DNA from: Crocodylus rhombifer
Lineage: Eukaryota > Chordata > Crocodylia > Crocodylidae
Direction: 5' to 3'
NCBI GenBank assembly: GCA_038503035.1
Contig: JAVSML010025534.1
Location: forward strand, 186,001 to 250,000
DNA length: 64,000 nt
Of the stretch, positions 33,102-44,875 are shown piece by piece. The notes beneath the pieces were generated by a model. It saw only the letters and a program-made list of their open reading frames with translations. It did no database searches and was not told where the DNA came from. How positions within the stretch are numbered: the first letter of the stretch is position 1; each line of letters opens with the position of its first letter. A program made the position numbers and the translations under genes.

Positions 33102-34530
33102 ACTGGTTTAACCCTAGGTAGAAGAGCATCACTAGTCTAGGTACACTAGTCTAAGTACTACAATAACAACCCAACTAAAACGTATGTCTTAGCAGTGGCC
33201 AATGGCCAGTGTTTCAGAGAGAGGAGATAACCTCTCACTCCAAACCCACAATATCCAGAAGCCAACAAAGCACTGGTTAGGAGAAAAGATTCTTTATTAT
33301 TTCTTATAAAGGTAACCAATGCACCCTGAGGCATAGGGTTAGTATTTTGCACAGATACAGAATTGCCTTTTAACCATAACGTAAGTATAGCAAGTACTTG
33401 AACCCACATATTACATATGATGATTGTTGATCCAAGAACACCTCCATTGTGTCTTCTCCATGTATTAGAGCTCTATTCTGAAGCAATTAAAATTCTTTGC
33501 CTTGCTTTACTTTTTTCAGAAAACCATTGCAGCACTTCACTCCTTTAATAGTAGGAAACCTAATTTACAATCTAAATTTGTTCCTTACCAGTGTGTAGCC
33601 ATTTGATCTTGTGCTGATATTATTCTTTAACTTAAATAGCTTTTTCCCCCTCACTGATATTAACCCTGCAAAATGTATTTTTAAAGAGTAATCATATTTA
33701 CTGATAGAATTAATTTGTCACCTGCATGTGGTTATTTATTGTTGCTGGCTGTCTCAGTTAATGTGTTACCTGTACATGAATATTTAATGATTTTGGTTGG
33801 TGATCATTATGCTATTTTAAATTTAATAAATTGCTACGGCTTCCAGAGCTTTTAGTACAGGTCTTTTTTATTGTTGCTTAAATCTGAATAAATAAATGCT
33901 TTCATCTGATCCAACTGCCATGTAACCTGATCACAAAGGCTGGTGAATTTCTGCTGGTATCACAGAACAAATAAGACTTGAAGAGGGATTTGGAGGAGAG
34001 GGCTGGATGAGTGCAATTGGGAAGAACATTCCATCTGTGTAGGATGACATGGAAGAGAACACAGGGACATGTTGCAGAAGGCATGACACAGAGAACGACA
34101 ACAGTTTTTAAACTATTGGTGCAACAGAAGTACAGTGCCACTCAACTTGCATTCCAGTTTAATCATTATTTACCAGGGAAAACTCCCAAACTGGAACTCT
34201 ACACAACACACAGAGGGTGAAGTTACATGTTATGCCTAGACCTAACTAAGGATAGCTAAAATGCAAGCATCCACAGGGTAAAGGTCATTAACTCATGATA
34301 AGTGCATTCTACATGTCTCCAAGTTATGCCACTTCAGGTAAAGGTTCACTCCAGGCCATGCTACCTATCTTGTGGTAGCTTAGGAGAACTTCAGTCTTCT
34401 CCATGGGCACAAAATGAGTAATATGGAGTCCTCCAGCATCCCAGGATGTACTGCTCCCAGCCTCCCCTCAACCAGAACTGGGATCAAGTGCATGTGGGAT
34501 AGAGCTCCTAGTCACAGCCCTGCTTGCCAG
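33102..34530. other. No gene; AT-rich and unassigned
   Basis: Short frames only (60-83 codons), no domains, and no repeat I can bound. Confidence 0.4.
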
Positions 34531-34652
34531 TCTGCAATTGCATCAGTTGACTAGTCAAATATTGTCAACTGACCAGTCAATTCACTGCATATTTTTGACC
34601 AGTCAAAGATTGGTCAAATATTATAGGAATGCTTTCTGTGATTACAGCAGCT

Positions 34653-35104
34653 AGGGATGTAAGTATCATTAAAAAACTAACCGTTTAAACTCTTCTAATT
34701 ATATTGGTTAACTGTTACCAACTATGGGGAGCTGGCGGTGCAGCGGCTGTGTGGGAGGTGCACTGCAGAGGCCTATGGCTCCCCACTGTGAGGCAGCTTC
34801 CCATACTGGTGTGATTGGTGGCTGGTGTCCCGGGGCTGGCATCTCAGAGCCAAACAACCCTGGGCAGCTTGCTGCCTGGTGTTTGGTGGGTCGGTGGTGC
34901 AGCATGGGAGAGGCATCTCTTAGGCCATCATTTCCACTGAGCACTCTCATCCTCCTTTTCATCTCTGGTGGCCACAGACATAGAGATCCACCATGGGCTG
35001 AGGGGAGCAAGCCACTGCTGAGCCAGCCACAGTTCCCATAGGTCATGGTGCTTCATAGCCCCCACTGGAGTGCCCCATGGGGCCTCCACCCCTCTCAACC
35101 TGCC
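34653..35104. mobile_element. Probable MITE fragment within the hAT transposon
   Basis: tagggatgtaagtatc at 34652 followed by aaactaaccgtttaaac and ttggttaactgttacc resembles the ends of hAT-like elements rich in GTTAAC words. A GC-rich core follows to about 35100, where transposase sequence starts. I cannot identify a matching right end. Confidence 0.4.
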
Positions 35105-37893
35105 CAGCATAGAAGATTCCTCTGATGAAGATAGTATGGTGTCAGGAATGGAAGAAAATACTGGAACTTAGACTGGTGATCTGCTTCTTTTACCTTCAAA
35201 CTCAACTTCTGTAAGCACTTTTGAAACTTCATTTCAGCAGCCTTCTGTTTCCAAACCTTCTTCAGCCATTTCTGGGGAATCAACTTCTGTAACATCTCCA
35301 GCTTCACAGGAAACGCCAAGCAGATCAATATCCAAATAAAATATTTTAGGATGTCTGGACAGGATTACTACATGAGAAAAATGTGAGATATTTGCTAAAG
35401 CTGTATGTAGAATCAGTTTGCCTTTTCACATAGCAGAAAATCCCTGCATGAACAATTTTTTTGCCAAGCTGTCCAATCTACACATTACCAGGCAGAAAAC
35501 AACTGGATGGATATCTTCCTGATGAAGCTGTTGGCAAAATGCAAAGATGTGGAAGAGGCCTTATTAAAGAGGCATCTCATGTCCATTGTATCAGATGGTT
35601 GGAGCAATATTTAGAATGAAAGCATAATTAACTTCCTGGTGACAATTCCCCAAACACAATTCCATAAATTCGTAAGCACTGCAGAACATCACCACACATT
35701 TGAATAGGCAGTAGTACAGTTGAAAGCTGTTATCGACAACTCAGTCCTGAGGAAGTGTTTTAAGTTGTAATTGATAATGCCATGAATATGAAGTCGGCTT
35801 GGAGTACTCTGAAAAAGAAATGTCTTCATATACAGTTCTACAGTTGTGCTGCTCACACATTGCAACTTTTTGTTCATGATTTTGAATGTTTACAAATAGT
35901 TCATTGCCATCACACAAAAGTAAAAAAAAGTCAAGTATTTCACAAATAAACAGACCAACTTCTGTGTTTCTGTGTTGCTGAAAACAACTCTGCATACTTT
36001 CGACGCTGAACACAACCTGTCTTACATGGTAGTTTTCAGCAATCAAGTGTTTGCAACAACTTTCAAGTTTGCAAGAAAGATTTGCAGTCAGCTGTTGTAG
36101 AAAAAGTGTCAGCATTTGTCTGTGAGACATTCAAACTGACATTTTTGATGACAATGTCTTTTGGGTATGCAGTTCCCAATTGTTGTCAATGCTACAACCT
36201 ATTGCTCAAGCTATACAGAAGTTGGAAGGTAACAAACTTACACTTGCAAATGTCATATATGAGTACCCAAACATTTAGCATCATATCACTGATACTTGTA
36301 AAGAATCTCCATTTTCAACATCAGAAAAAACAAATTAAAAAAATGATGGAGAAAAGTAAATTGATCACTGATACACACCATGCGGCTTACCTGTTGGACC
36401 CATGATATCAAGGAGAGACGCTAACACGTGAAGAGTTTATACAGCATGTGAATTGATAGTGAATTTGGCTAAATTTAAGAAATTTCCTTATGGCCAATCT
36501 ATTTTGGGAGAAATAATTCATTTTAAAATAAGAAGTGGTATGGTATATTCAACAGTAAAGCAATGTGGAATGCAGTCATATCCATAGAAAAAGGTCAAAT
36601 TACATCATTGCATTGGTGAAAAGGCTTTTGTCCTCCTTATTCATTAGTGACTGTTTCTGATATTGTGTTAACACTTCCAAGCTCTACTGCTTGTGCAGAG
36701 CATAACTGGTCAGTGGGCACATCTACACATGCAAATAATACAGCAGCCATTTATTCTTGAGTAAACTACTCGAGAGTAAACTCTCCCAGATATGTGTCTA
36801 CACATGCATGGATGTTGGAGCAGATTTGCTGGTCCTAGCAGCAGACTGGTCCCACTTTGTGCCACAGCCCCTGCAACAGTGAGGGGGAGCTCTAGGCTCC
36901 CCGGGTACTAGTTCAGGGGCCAGGAGATGGTTGTGGGAGCTGGGACATTGCTCCCTGTCCCCAGGAGCTTCCTGCTGCTGGGGTGGGCTCCACCACCAGA
37001 GCCTGGGTGGGGACAATGTCTCCTTGCCCACTAGCAGGGAGTTCCCATCTCCTGCTCTGTGATCATGGGGCCTGAGCTTGGAGATCTTTATCTCCCAGCA
37101 TAAGCCCCATGGTTGGAGGACCTGGGCTGGGAGATCCTTCTCTCCTAGCTTGAGCTCTGTGGTCATGGGACAGCACTAGGAGATCCTTCTTTCCCAGCCT
37201 GAGCCCTGCAGTCACTGGGGCTGGTGCAGGGAGACCCTTTTCTCCCAGTACCAGCTCCACAGTTGTGGGGCTGGCACTGGGAGATCTTTCTCTCCCAGCC
37301 CAAGCCCCCATGACTGTGGGGTTTGGGTTGGGAGATAAGCAGCCTTCCCTCTATGCTGTGTGGCATGCATGGCTGTGCAGGCGCGCACCTGGGAGCGCGG
37401 TATGAGCGTTCTTGCACAGCTACATGCACCACACATCACGAAGGGACTGCTAGAGATACGGATCTGTATCCCAGCCCTCCAGCCTCAGGGCTTGGACTTA
37501 TAGTTAAGCATCTCTCAGCCCTGAACCCTGTGGCTGCGAGACTCAGGCTGGGAGATAGATTTCTCCCAGCCCCAGCCCAGCAATTGTGGGATGGGGTTTG
37601 GGAGCTCCCTGCTGTTGGGGTAGAGGGACATTGTCCCCACTGGGGCTCTGGTGGCAGTCTATCTCAGCAGTAGGCAGCACACTCTGCTGCATGGCTGACC
37701 AGGAGCACATTTGTTCCCAGTCAGGCATCTACATGTATGCTACTGTGCCATAAGTAACCTTGAGTAAATTTGCTACTTGCATTTGCAGGTAGCAAATGTA
37801 CTCACTATTAGAGGCAATTACTGTGCAGAAAGTGTCTGCACATGCATACATGCTAAAGGAGATAGGCGCATGAAACGTGCATGAAACATGCAT

Positions 37894-40800
37894 TGCGGAG
37901 ACCAACTGGCGGCTTTGGGAATGGTGTCTCTAGCTGGGCTTTGGCTTACTCAATCATGACCAGCACATCACAACAAGAGACATGCTCGGATGGGATGGGC
38001 TCCACCCTTCCCCTAAAGGTAAGTATGTGTTTTCTTCTAGGGTGTCAGACCTCCTCCAGCGGGCTTTAGATTAGGCTCGTTGGGGGAAGGGTAAGACAAG
38101 GGTGGAGGAAACCTTGGACTGCCAAACTAAGCAACACCCACAAGTACAGCCCAGCCTAGACTGACGAGTGAAACACATACGCAGGTATCGACAGGGGCCA
38201 GGGCAATGATGTGATTAGTGGGCCAGTACAAACATTCACAGGAGGCCTCAAATGCCTCTACACAAACGCTTGTAGTATGGGAAACAAGCAGAAGGAACTC
38301 ACCCTCCTGCTAGCTGACACAAACCTGGACATAGTGGGGATCACTGAAATGTGGTGGGACTCAGTGCATGACTGGGCGGTGAATGTCAAGGGCTATAGGC
38401 TGTACGGGAGGGACAAGATAGGAAGGAAAGGTGGGGGTGTGGCACTCTACATTAAGGAGGACTACCCATCCTCATCAATTAACAAAGAATCAGAGGAAGG
38501 GCAATCTGAAGTGCTTTGGGTTAGAATACAAGGCAGTCGAGGGGAAAGGGACTTAACAGTGGGGGTCTACTACAGATCTCCCAACCAAGGGGAAGAGCTC
38601 GACCAGCAATTCATAGGTCAGTTCACGGAGGTAGTGAAGTCTAAGGATGTGGTAGTCATGGGGGACCTGAACTTCCCGGACATCTGCTGGGAAGAGCAGT
38701 CAGCCAGAACTGACCGCTTATGTAGGTTCTTAGCCAGAATGCAGGACCTCTATCTAACCCAGGAGGTGCACAGCCCCACCAGGGGAGATGCCTTGTTGGA
38801 CCTAGTGCTGGCCACGGGAGATGACCTGGTGAGGGGGCTGCGGGTGCTCGACCACCTGGGCGACAGTGATCATCGCCTGCTGGAATTCATTATCCAGCAC
38901 AAGGTGGCAAAGGCCTGCAGCAACAGCAGCCCTAGATTTCAGGAGGGCAAACTTCAATGAGCTAAGGAGAATAGGCAGAGAAACACTGAGGTCCCAGAGA
39001 GGAGGGGAGCCAGGTGTCCAAGGAGAGTGGTCGCTCCTTAAGGAGATGATCCTCCAAGCCCAAAGGGAGGTAATCCCAACGCGGATCAAAGGGAGCAGGA
39101 GGGCACACAAGTCCCCATGGCTCACCAAAAGCATCCAAGAATGTCTCCTAGCTAAAAGGGAGGCGTACACCCAATGGAAAGGAGGGGTCATCACCAGGGG
39201 TGACTATACTGCAGTTGCTCGAGGATGTAGGGGGGCAGTCAGGAAGGGCAAGGCAGAGATGGAACTGGGACTAGCTTCCCAGATTAAGGACAATAAGAAG
39301 TCCTTCTTTTAATACATAGGGGGTAAAAAGAAGGTTCCGGGTAATGTGGGGCCCCTACAGGACACGTTAGGAAATTTGGTCGTCACACCAGATGACAAAG
39401 CCAACATATTTAACGAGTTCTTTGCCTCCATTTTCCTAAGCAGGGACTGGAACAGTCACCCCCCACACTGGGCCCTCCTCAGGCCCTAGGGGAGGCACAC
39501 CTGGGCCAAGGGTTAGTGAGGAACCAGTTAGGGAACTTCTGGAGGGACTGGATGTATTCAAGTCAGCTGGTCCAGATGATCTCCACCCTAGAGTACTAAG
39601 GGAATTGGCTGAGGTCATTGCAGGACTCCTGGCACGGCTTTACAAACACTCATGGTGCTCTGGTGTGGTGCCAGAGGACTGGAAGAGGGCCAATGTGGTT
39701 CCCATCTTCAACGAGGGGAAGAAGGAGGACCCGGGAAACTATAGGCCAGTGAGTCTTACCTTGATCCTGGGCAAGCTTTTTGAGAAAATTATTCTGGCAC
39801 ATATCCATGAGAGGCCAGCAGGGGAGGTCATGCTTAGGGGCAACCAACACGGGTTCATTAGTGGCAGGTTCTGTCAGACCAACCTGGTGGCCTTCTCTGA
39901 TCAGATCACCAAATCCTTAGATGCGGGGTAGCAGTGGACAAAGTCTTCCTGGACTTCCGGAAGGCTTTTGACACTGTCTCTCACCCGGTTCTCATTAAGA
40001 AACTGGGGGACTGTGGTGTTGACACATACACAGTCAATTGGGTCGCCAACTGGCTGGAGGGCTGCACCCAGAGAGTGGTGATGGATGGGTCATTTTCAGC
40101 CTGGAGGGATGTGGGCAGTGGGGTTCTGCAGGGCTCGGTCCTCGGGCCTGCACTGTTCAACATTTTCATCAGTGACTTGGACGAGGGGGTAAAAAGCACC
40201 CTGTTCAAATTTGCTGATGACACTAAGATGTGGGGGGGATATGGGCACATTAGAAGGGAGGAATAGGCTACAATCAGACCTAGACAGGTTACAGGGGTGG
40301 GCGGATGAGAATAGGATGGGATTCAACACTGACAAGTACAAGGTGATGCACCTGGGCAGGAACAACCGACACCATACCTACAGGCTGGGGAACTCCCCTC
40401 TTGTCAGTACAGAGGCAGAAAAGGATCTTGGAGTCATCATTGACTCCAAGATGAACATGGGCCAGCAGTGTGAGGATGCAGTCAGGAAGGCCAACTGCAC
40501 CTTGTCATGCATCTCAAGCAGGACCAGGGAGGTGATCCTCCCCCTCTATGCGGCACTGGTCAGGCGGCAGCTGGAGTACTGCATCCAGTTCTGGGCACCG
40601 CACTTCAGGAGGGATGTGGACAACATGGAGAGGGTCCAGAGGAGGCCACTCACATGATCAGGGGACAACAGGGCAGGCCGTATGAGGAGAGCCTACGGGA
40701 CCTGAACCTGTTCAGCCTCCACAAGAGAAGGCTGAGGGGGGATCTAGTGACCTGTTACAAGCTAGTCAGAAGGGACCAGCAGGCAGTGGGGGAGTCCCTG

Positions 40801-41092
40801 TTCCCCCGAGCACTGCCAGGAGTGACCAGGAATAACGGTCACAAGCTGGCAGACGGTAGATTTAGGCTAGATATCAGGAGGCGCTATTTCACTGTCAGGG
40901 CGGCTAGGATCTGGAACCAACTTCCAAGAGAAGTGGTGCAGGCTCCTACCCTGGCAGTCTTTAAGAGGAGGTTAGATGTACACCTTGCTGGGGTTGTTTG
41001 ACCCCAGTACTTTTTCCTGCCATGGCAGGGGGTCGGACTCGATGATCTGCTCAGGTCCCTTCTGACCCTAGAAACTGTGAAACTATGAAACT
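37894..41092 (+). mobile_element. 5'-truncated CR1 inserted in the MITE
   Basis: It begins within ORF1 and runs through ORF2 to a 3' end with a gaaactatgaaacta tail. It is flanked by acatgcat (37886-37893) and acatggat (41093-41100), a 7/8 match. At about 37980-38072 the last ORF1 residues are readable (GWDGLHPSPKGKY, then LLQRALD and a TAG), including the Asp and His of the esterase domain's last block. The MITE continues on both sides, so this CR1 is the youngest of the three layers. Confidence 0.9.
38211..41001 (+). pseudogene. CR1 ORF2 pseudogene with multiple frameshifts
   Basis: The endonuclease part is open at 38211-38960 (TNACSMGNKQ, ITEMWWDS, MGDLNFPDICW, GDSDHRLLEF). The frame then shifts near 38950, meets a TAA at 39310, and continues in pieces at 39605-39931 (NVVPIF, NYRPVSL), 39934-40266 ([21 protein letters not shown]), 40211-40657 and 40507-41001 (RLDIRRRYFTVRAA). 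Motif order is normal for CR1, and at least five shifts or stops separate the parts. It closely resembles the intact frame at 44969-47563, which can be used to locate each lesion. Confidence 0.88.
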
Positions 41093-41716
41093 ACATGGAT
41101 GCTTACTGTGCAGTAATTAGTTCTACTGAGCAGTTAAAGCATCTCGTGTGGACATGCCCAGTGTGGGGCAGCATTCATAGTAAGAACTGAAACAGGATGA
41201 AAACAAAAGATGGCAACCATAGTTCATATTCTAAGATTAATGAAAGATATTTTGAACAAAGGTGAATATTTTTCTAGCTTGTCTTCTGATTCTGACTCAG
41301 AAGAAAGTGCCAGTGAAATGAATGGAAGTCGAGAGGAAAATGACACCAACTAAAAAAAAAGAACAAACTACAAGTGATAATAAATTTTTACCTTTTGTTA
41401 TAATGGAAGTTAGTAAGCCTTTTTATGCTTCCTTTGTTTTGATAAAAATATGTTTTCAATTTTATGGGGAGTGAACAGTTTTTGTAGTTTTTTGACAGAA
41501 ATGTTATTTTTTGACACATTTCTTAATGGAAATGTGCTTTTTCTGTGTTTAGTTTTTTTGCAAAAGGTTTCATTGTGAATCAATTTCAACATTATGCAAG
41601 AAATTACTTTGTTAATGTAAATAAACAAAAAGAATTATTTGACCATGTTTGGCAATTTTTGACCAATATTAGACCGGTCAATTGGCCAAACTTTATTTAA
41701 ATGGTCAAATATCCAA

Positions 41717-43359
41717 CCCTAATTAAAAATGTACCTTTTCTCTTTCTGTTTCCTGCTAAAAGTGACTACATTGATGAGTTAGAAGATCACTACTACTGGC
41801 AGTGCAGTACACTAGGCAATGCAGTGTAGTGTGAAGCAAAATGCCATCCTGAATGCTAGAGTTCACAAAAATTGATGTAATGAATGTGTCATTCATAAGA
41901 AACTATTTAAATAGATGTAGATTTCTCTCTCATCTCCTTCACTGTGCTATACCACCAACAAAAAGGTAGAGACAGCTGGGCTAAAGCAAGAGACTTGGGA
42001 GAAGAGACGAGATGCTTCTTTGCACATCTGTTCATCACTCCGGCCTGGAGATCTATTGCCTTCCCAAAATGAACAGTATTGCTAAGAAGATGGGTGCATA
42101 AGCTCCTGCTACTGTTGCTTTAAAAGCCAGTGTTTCTTTGCAGCTATATTTTTTACCAAATCGGGCAGAATTGCTGTTGGAAAGCAAACAGCTTGTGACA
42201 ATAAGAATGTCTCCCTGAGGAAAACATTTCTGAAATCTAAATAATCCATTTCCAGTGCTTCCTGAAAACTAGATGCAGTCAGGAGATCCCCTAAAGAAAG
42301 GAGAAGACCTACAGTATTAGGCTGTAATAACAGAATGTCAGCAAATACTCAGGAAATCACAAAGAGTGACTTAAAGGTACCTCTCTGCTTCTCACAAAAG
42401 CTCATCTCAGAGAACTGAACATATATACAATAGATTCAGTAATCAATACGGATACCCAGACATACAAGGAAGAATACCTAAACGACTTTCTTTTGGAGCT
42501 AAAAGAATTGATTGCTTAGCTCAGTGTGAGTAAGAAAGTTCCAGTCCCTATAGTGTATTTCCCGGTAAAATAAGGGATTTAAACGTATTTTTTATGTCTC
42601 TGTAACAAAATCTGATGACCGCAATTTCAACCAAGGTAACTTCAAAAGACACCGTGTCTCTGCCATGCATGCTTGAATCTGGTTTAAGCTATGTTACTTG
42701 GGATGCTTAGTGCATTTACTACTGAGTATTCTCTTAAGTCTTTAGCAAGGTTTTGAGGAGGACTCTTACTTGGGATTATAAAGTAGACTAGTGCTTCTGC
42801 CTTGTCCTCTGACACAGTCTTTCTACCTGAAAAACTTTGTATGTCTTTTCAATAAGATGAAATGCCTTTAAATGTTCATTAGATGGATGATTATCATTCA
42901 GATGATTTTCTACCCCACATAGATGACCACTAGATTCTCATACTTTCTTTTTCTACATAACACTTTGCCTTCCTGAACCATCTGACCCATTGTTATATTG
43001 CCTCCTGTTCATCCTTGCTCTTGAGGTGCACCTCAGGTTGGTATGTTCTGTTGTTACAAGCTTTTGCTACTCTGCAGAAGTGTTTTCTATTTTGTTTCAA
43101 GCATCAAATACCTCATTGTTACTAGAGAGGGTTCAATTTACTGAAAAGGTATTGTTAGTGTGACAGTTTGTTATGAGAAAAAACTATGAGAAGCCATGAG
43201 AAAGGCATGTGCATCCTAAACGTGATAAACAGGAAAATAATACAAATATTACACTTTTAGCCTGAAAAAATAATCCACATAATATGGCATGCAGCTTCTG
43301 TTCACTTAGACCAAACTGTTATTTAAAAACGACTAAGCTTGTTTAATTAACTCAGGGTG
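41717..43359. other. No gene; AT-rich unassigned DNA
   Basis: No frame above about 60 codons with recognisable content and no repeat I can bound. Confidence 0.45.
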
Positions 43360-44479
43360 TTAAGCATATGGCCCACAGAGAGAATCCAGCTCGCAAAGCC
43401 ACATTGTCTGGCCTGTAGGGTTCCTGGAGGGGCCAAGAATTTGGGGGTGGGGTGATCAGGGTGGGGCCTGCTGCCAAAATCCAGAGTCTGGAGCCCTGTT
43501 AGGGACCCATGTCAGCAGCAGGAGTTGAGTGATCATTGGTTAACCCTTTCACTGCTGCTATAGTTGTCAGTGCTCCTAGATCTAGATCTAGAGGAAGGGC
43601 CTGGATCAGTTCATTCAGTTTACGCTTAGGGTCGCCAACCCTCCTGGATTGGCCAGGAGTCTGCCAGAATTGGCATTGAACTCCTGGTGACTATTGAAAG
43701 CAATCCAGAAGATTGATATTGTGAATAGGTTGAACAGTACAGTTAATGACTAGAGGTTCACTGATACATTGGTCCCATATAGGATCAGCACTGATATAAA
43801 GAAAATTGACAGTATTGGCAATCAGCCTTTTTAGGCTGATGTGGCCGGTCATGTCACTAATAAATGCCCTGTGTATGAACATAGCTGCAGCACAGCACAC
43901 AGGTGGCCAGGAGTGCAGCCAGGCAGTATGGAAAGCAGCTGGGACCAGCTGGTAAGTCTGTTGTGGGGAAAGGTATGTGGCAGATCAAGGCCCCAGAGGT
44001 GAGGGAGGGAGTGGGACTGTCACTGGGGCTGAGGCAGGTGCTGCACAGCCAGGGCATGTCATTTGATGGAGCCATGGGTGGCTAATTTGGGGGGTGCAGG
44101 GTGGTGGCTCCTGCTACTGCATGCACTCCAGTAGGGTATGGGAGGGCATGTGTCCCCAGATCTGTGTGTGGCGTGAGGGTGGGCTGCTGCTGCGGGCTGG
44201 GGCCGGGGCAGTGCTGGGCTCTTTCCAACAGGGGTTTGGACCAGGGCTGTGCTTGGGGCAGGTTGCAGAAACGCTTGCAGGGGGAATTGGGGGGGATACA
44301 GTAAATTTTGGGTTGTCTGCATTCCCCACCATAGCCTCCCTCCCAGCACCACTGTTGCCTGTCCTGAGCACAGCCTGGCCTAGCCCCCTGACCAGGAAAA
44401 GCCTGGTGCTGCCCCAGCTCCAGCCCACAGCAGCAGCCTACCCTCACCTCATGCGCATATCCAAGGCCACTCCTCAAGT
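43360..44479. other. Cluster of probable hAT-like fragments, GC-rich at the right
   Basis: Three different end-like words occur: agggtgttaagcatatggccc at 43366, agggtcgccaaccctcctgg at 43628, and agaggttcactgatacattgg at 43753. They resemble starts of different hAT-like non-autonomous repeats. The GC-rich section at 43880-44470 contains overlapping frames on both strands, none with domains. Boundaries are unresolved. Confidence 0.35.
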
Positions 44480-44875
44480 GGCTCCTCAAGGGAGCAATCC
44501 TTCATGCACAAGCTAATGCTTCCATCTTGGATGAAAGGCAGCACAAGGGCACAGCAGTCCCCTTGGATCTCCAGGGAACTAGCGGACCTCCTGTGGCTAA
44601 AAAGAAAGGCCTACAAAGGATGGAGGATGGGATCCACCTCCAAGAAGGAATATTCCTCAATGGTCCAGACCTGCAGGGAGTGAGCCAGGAAATCCAAGGC
44701 TGCAACAGAATGCCAACTAGCTAAGAGTACCAAGGACAATAAAAAGTCCTTTTTTAGATATGTGGGGAGCCGGAGGAAAAAGCAAGGGCATCATTGGACT
44801 CCTGCTAAACCAGATGGGACATCTGACAAGTGACACCCAGGAAAAAGCCAGCCTATTAAATGGGTACTTTGTGTC

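Larger units (their letters stand above)
36716..41158. mobile_element. Non-autonomous DNA element inserted in the hAT transposase
   Basis: The left end reads ggcacatctacacatgc. The right end on the other strand reads ggcatgtccacacgagatgc. The transposase reading frame is continuous when this block is omitted, and the pentamer cagtg occurs at both edges (36711-36715 and 41159-41163), consistent with a 5-bp target duplication. Subterminal gcagtaat and ctgtgcagaa words recur on both sides. It belongs to the same family as 20085-20998. Minus its CR1 insert, the element is about 1.24 kb with a GC-rich centre of short repeats (tgggagat-, cccagc-type words at 36900-37600). Confidence 0.8.
35105..41353 (+). 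pseudogene. hAT transposase pseudogene, split by insertion
   Basis: In one frame from about 35108 the sequence gives an acidic Ser-rich N-terminal stretch (SSDEDS) and then, with stop codons, hAT transposase blocks. SDGWSN is at 35591-35608, DNAMNM at 35773-35790, and the C-A-A-H-T-L-Q-L zinc-like block at 35848-35871, matching the DGWSN, TDNA and CAAHTLNL motifs of hAT catalytic domains. The C-terminal dimerisation region follows (LPSSTACAEHNW, 36675-36710). It is cut at 36716 and resumes at 41164 with WGSIHSKN. It ends with an acidic tail (SSDSDSEESASE) and a TAA at 41351. Several in-frame stops and at least one shift make it non-functional. The N-terminal BED-type finger is not visible. 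Confidence 0.85.
34531..41716 (+). mobile_element. Dead autonomous hAT transposon, host of nested insertions
   Basis: A transposase remnant lies between subterminal blocks built of the same motif. On the left (34531-34652) are ttgactagtcaa, ctgaccagtcaa, ttgaccagtcaa and ttggtcaaat. On the right (41640-41716) are ttgaccatgtt, ttgaccaat, agaccggtcaattggcc and atggtcaaat. Subterminal repeats of this sort bind hAT transposases in known systems. The likely right terminus is near ccaaccctaatt at about 41714; the left terminus is less certain. A further element begins at 34653. Confidence 0.65.
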
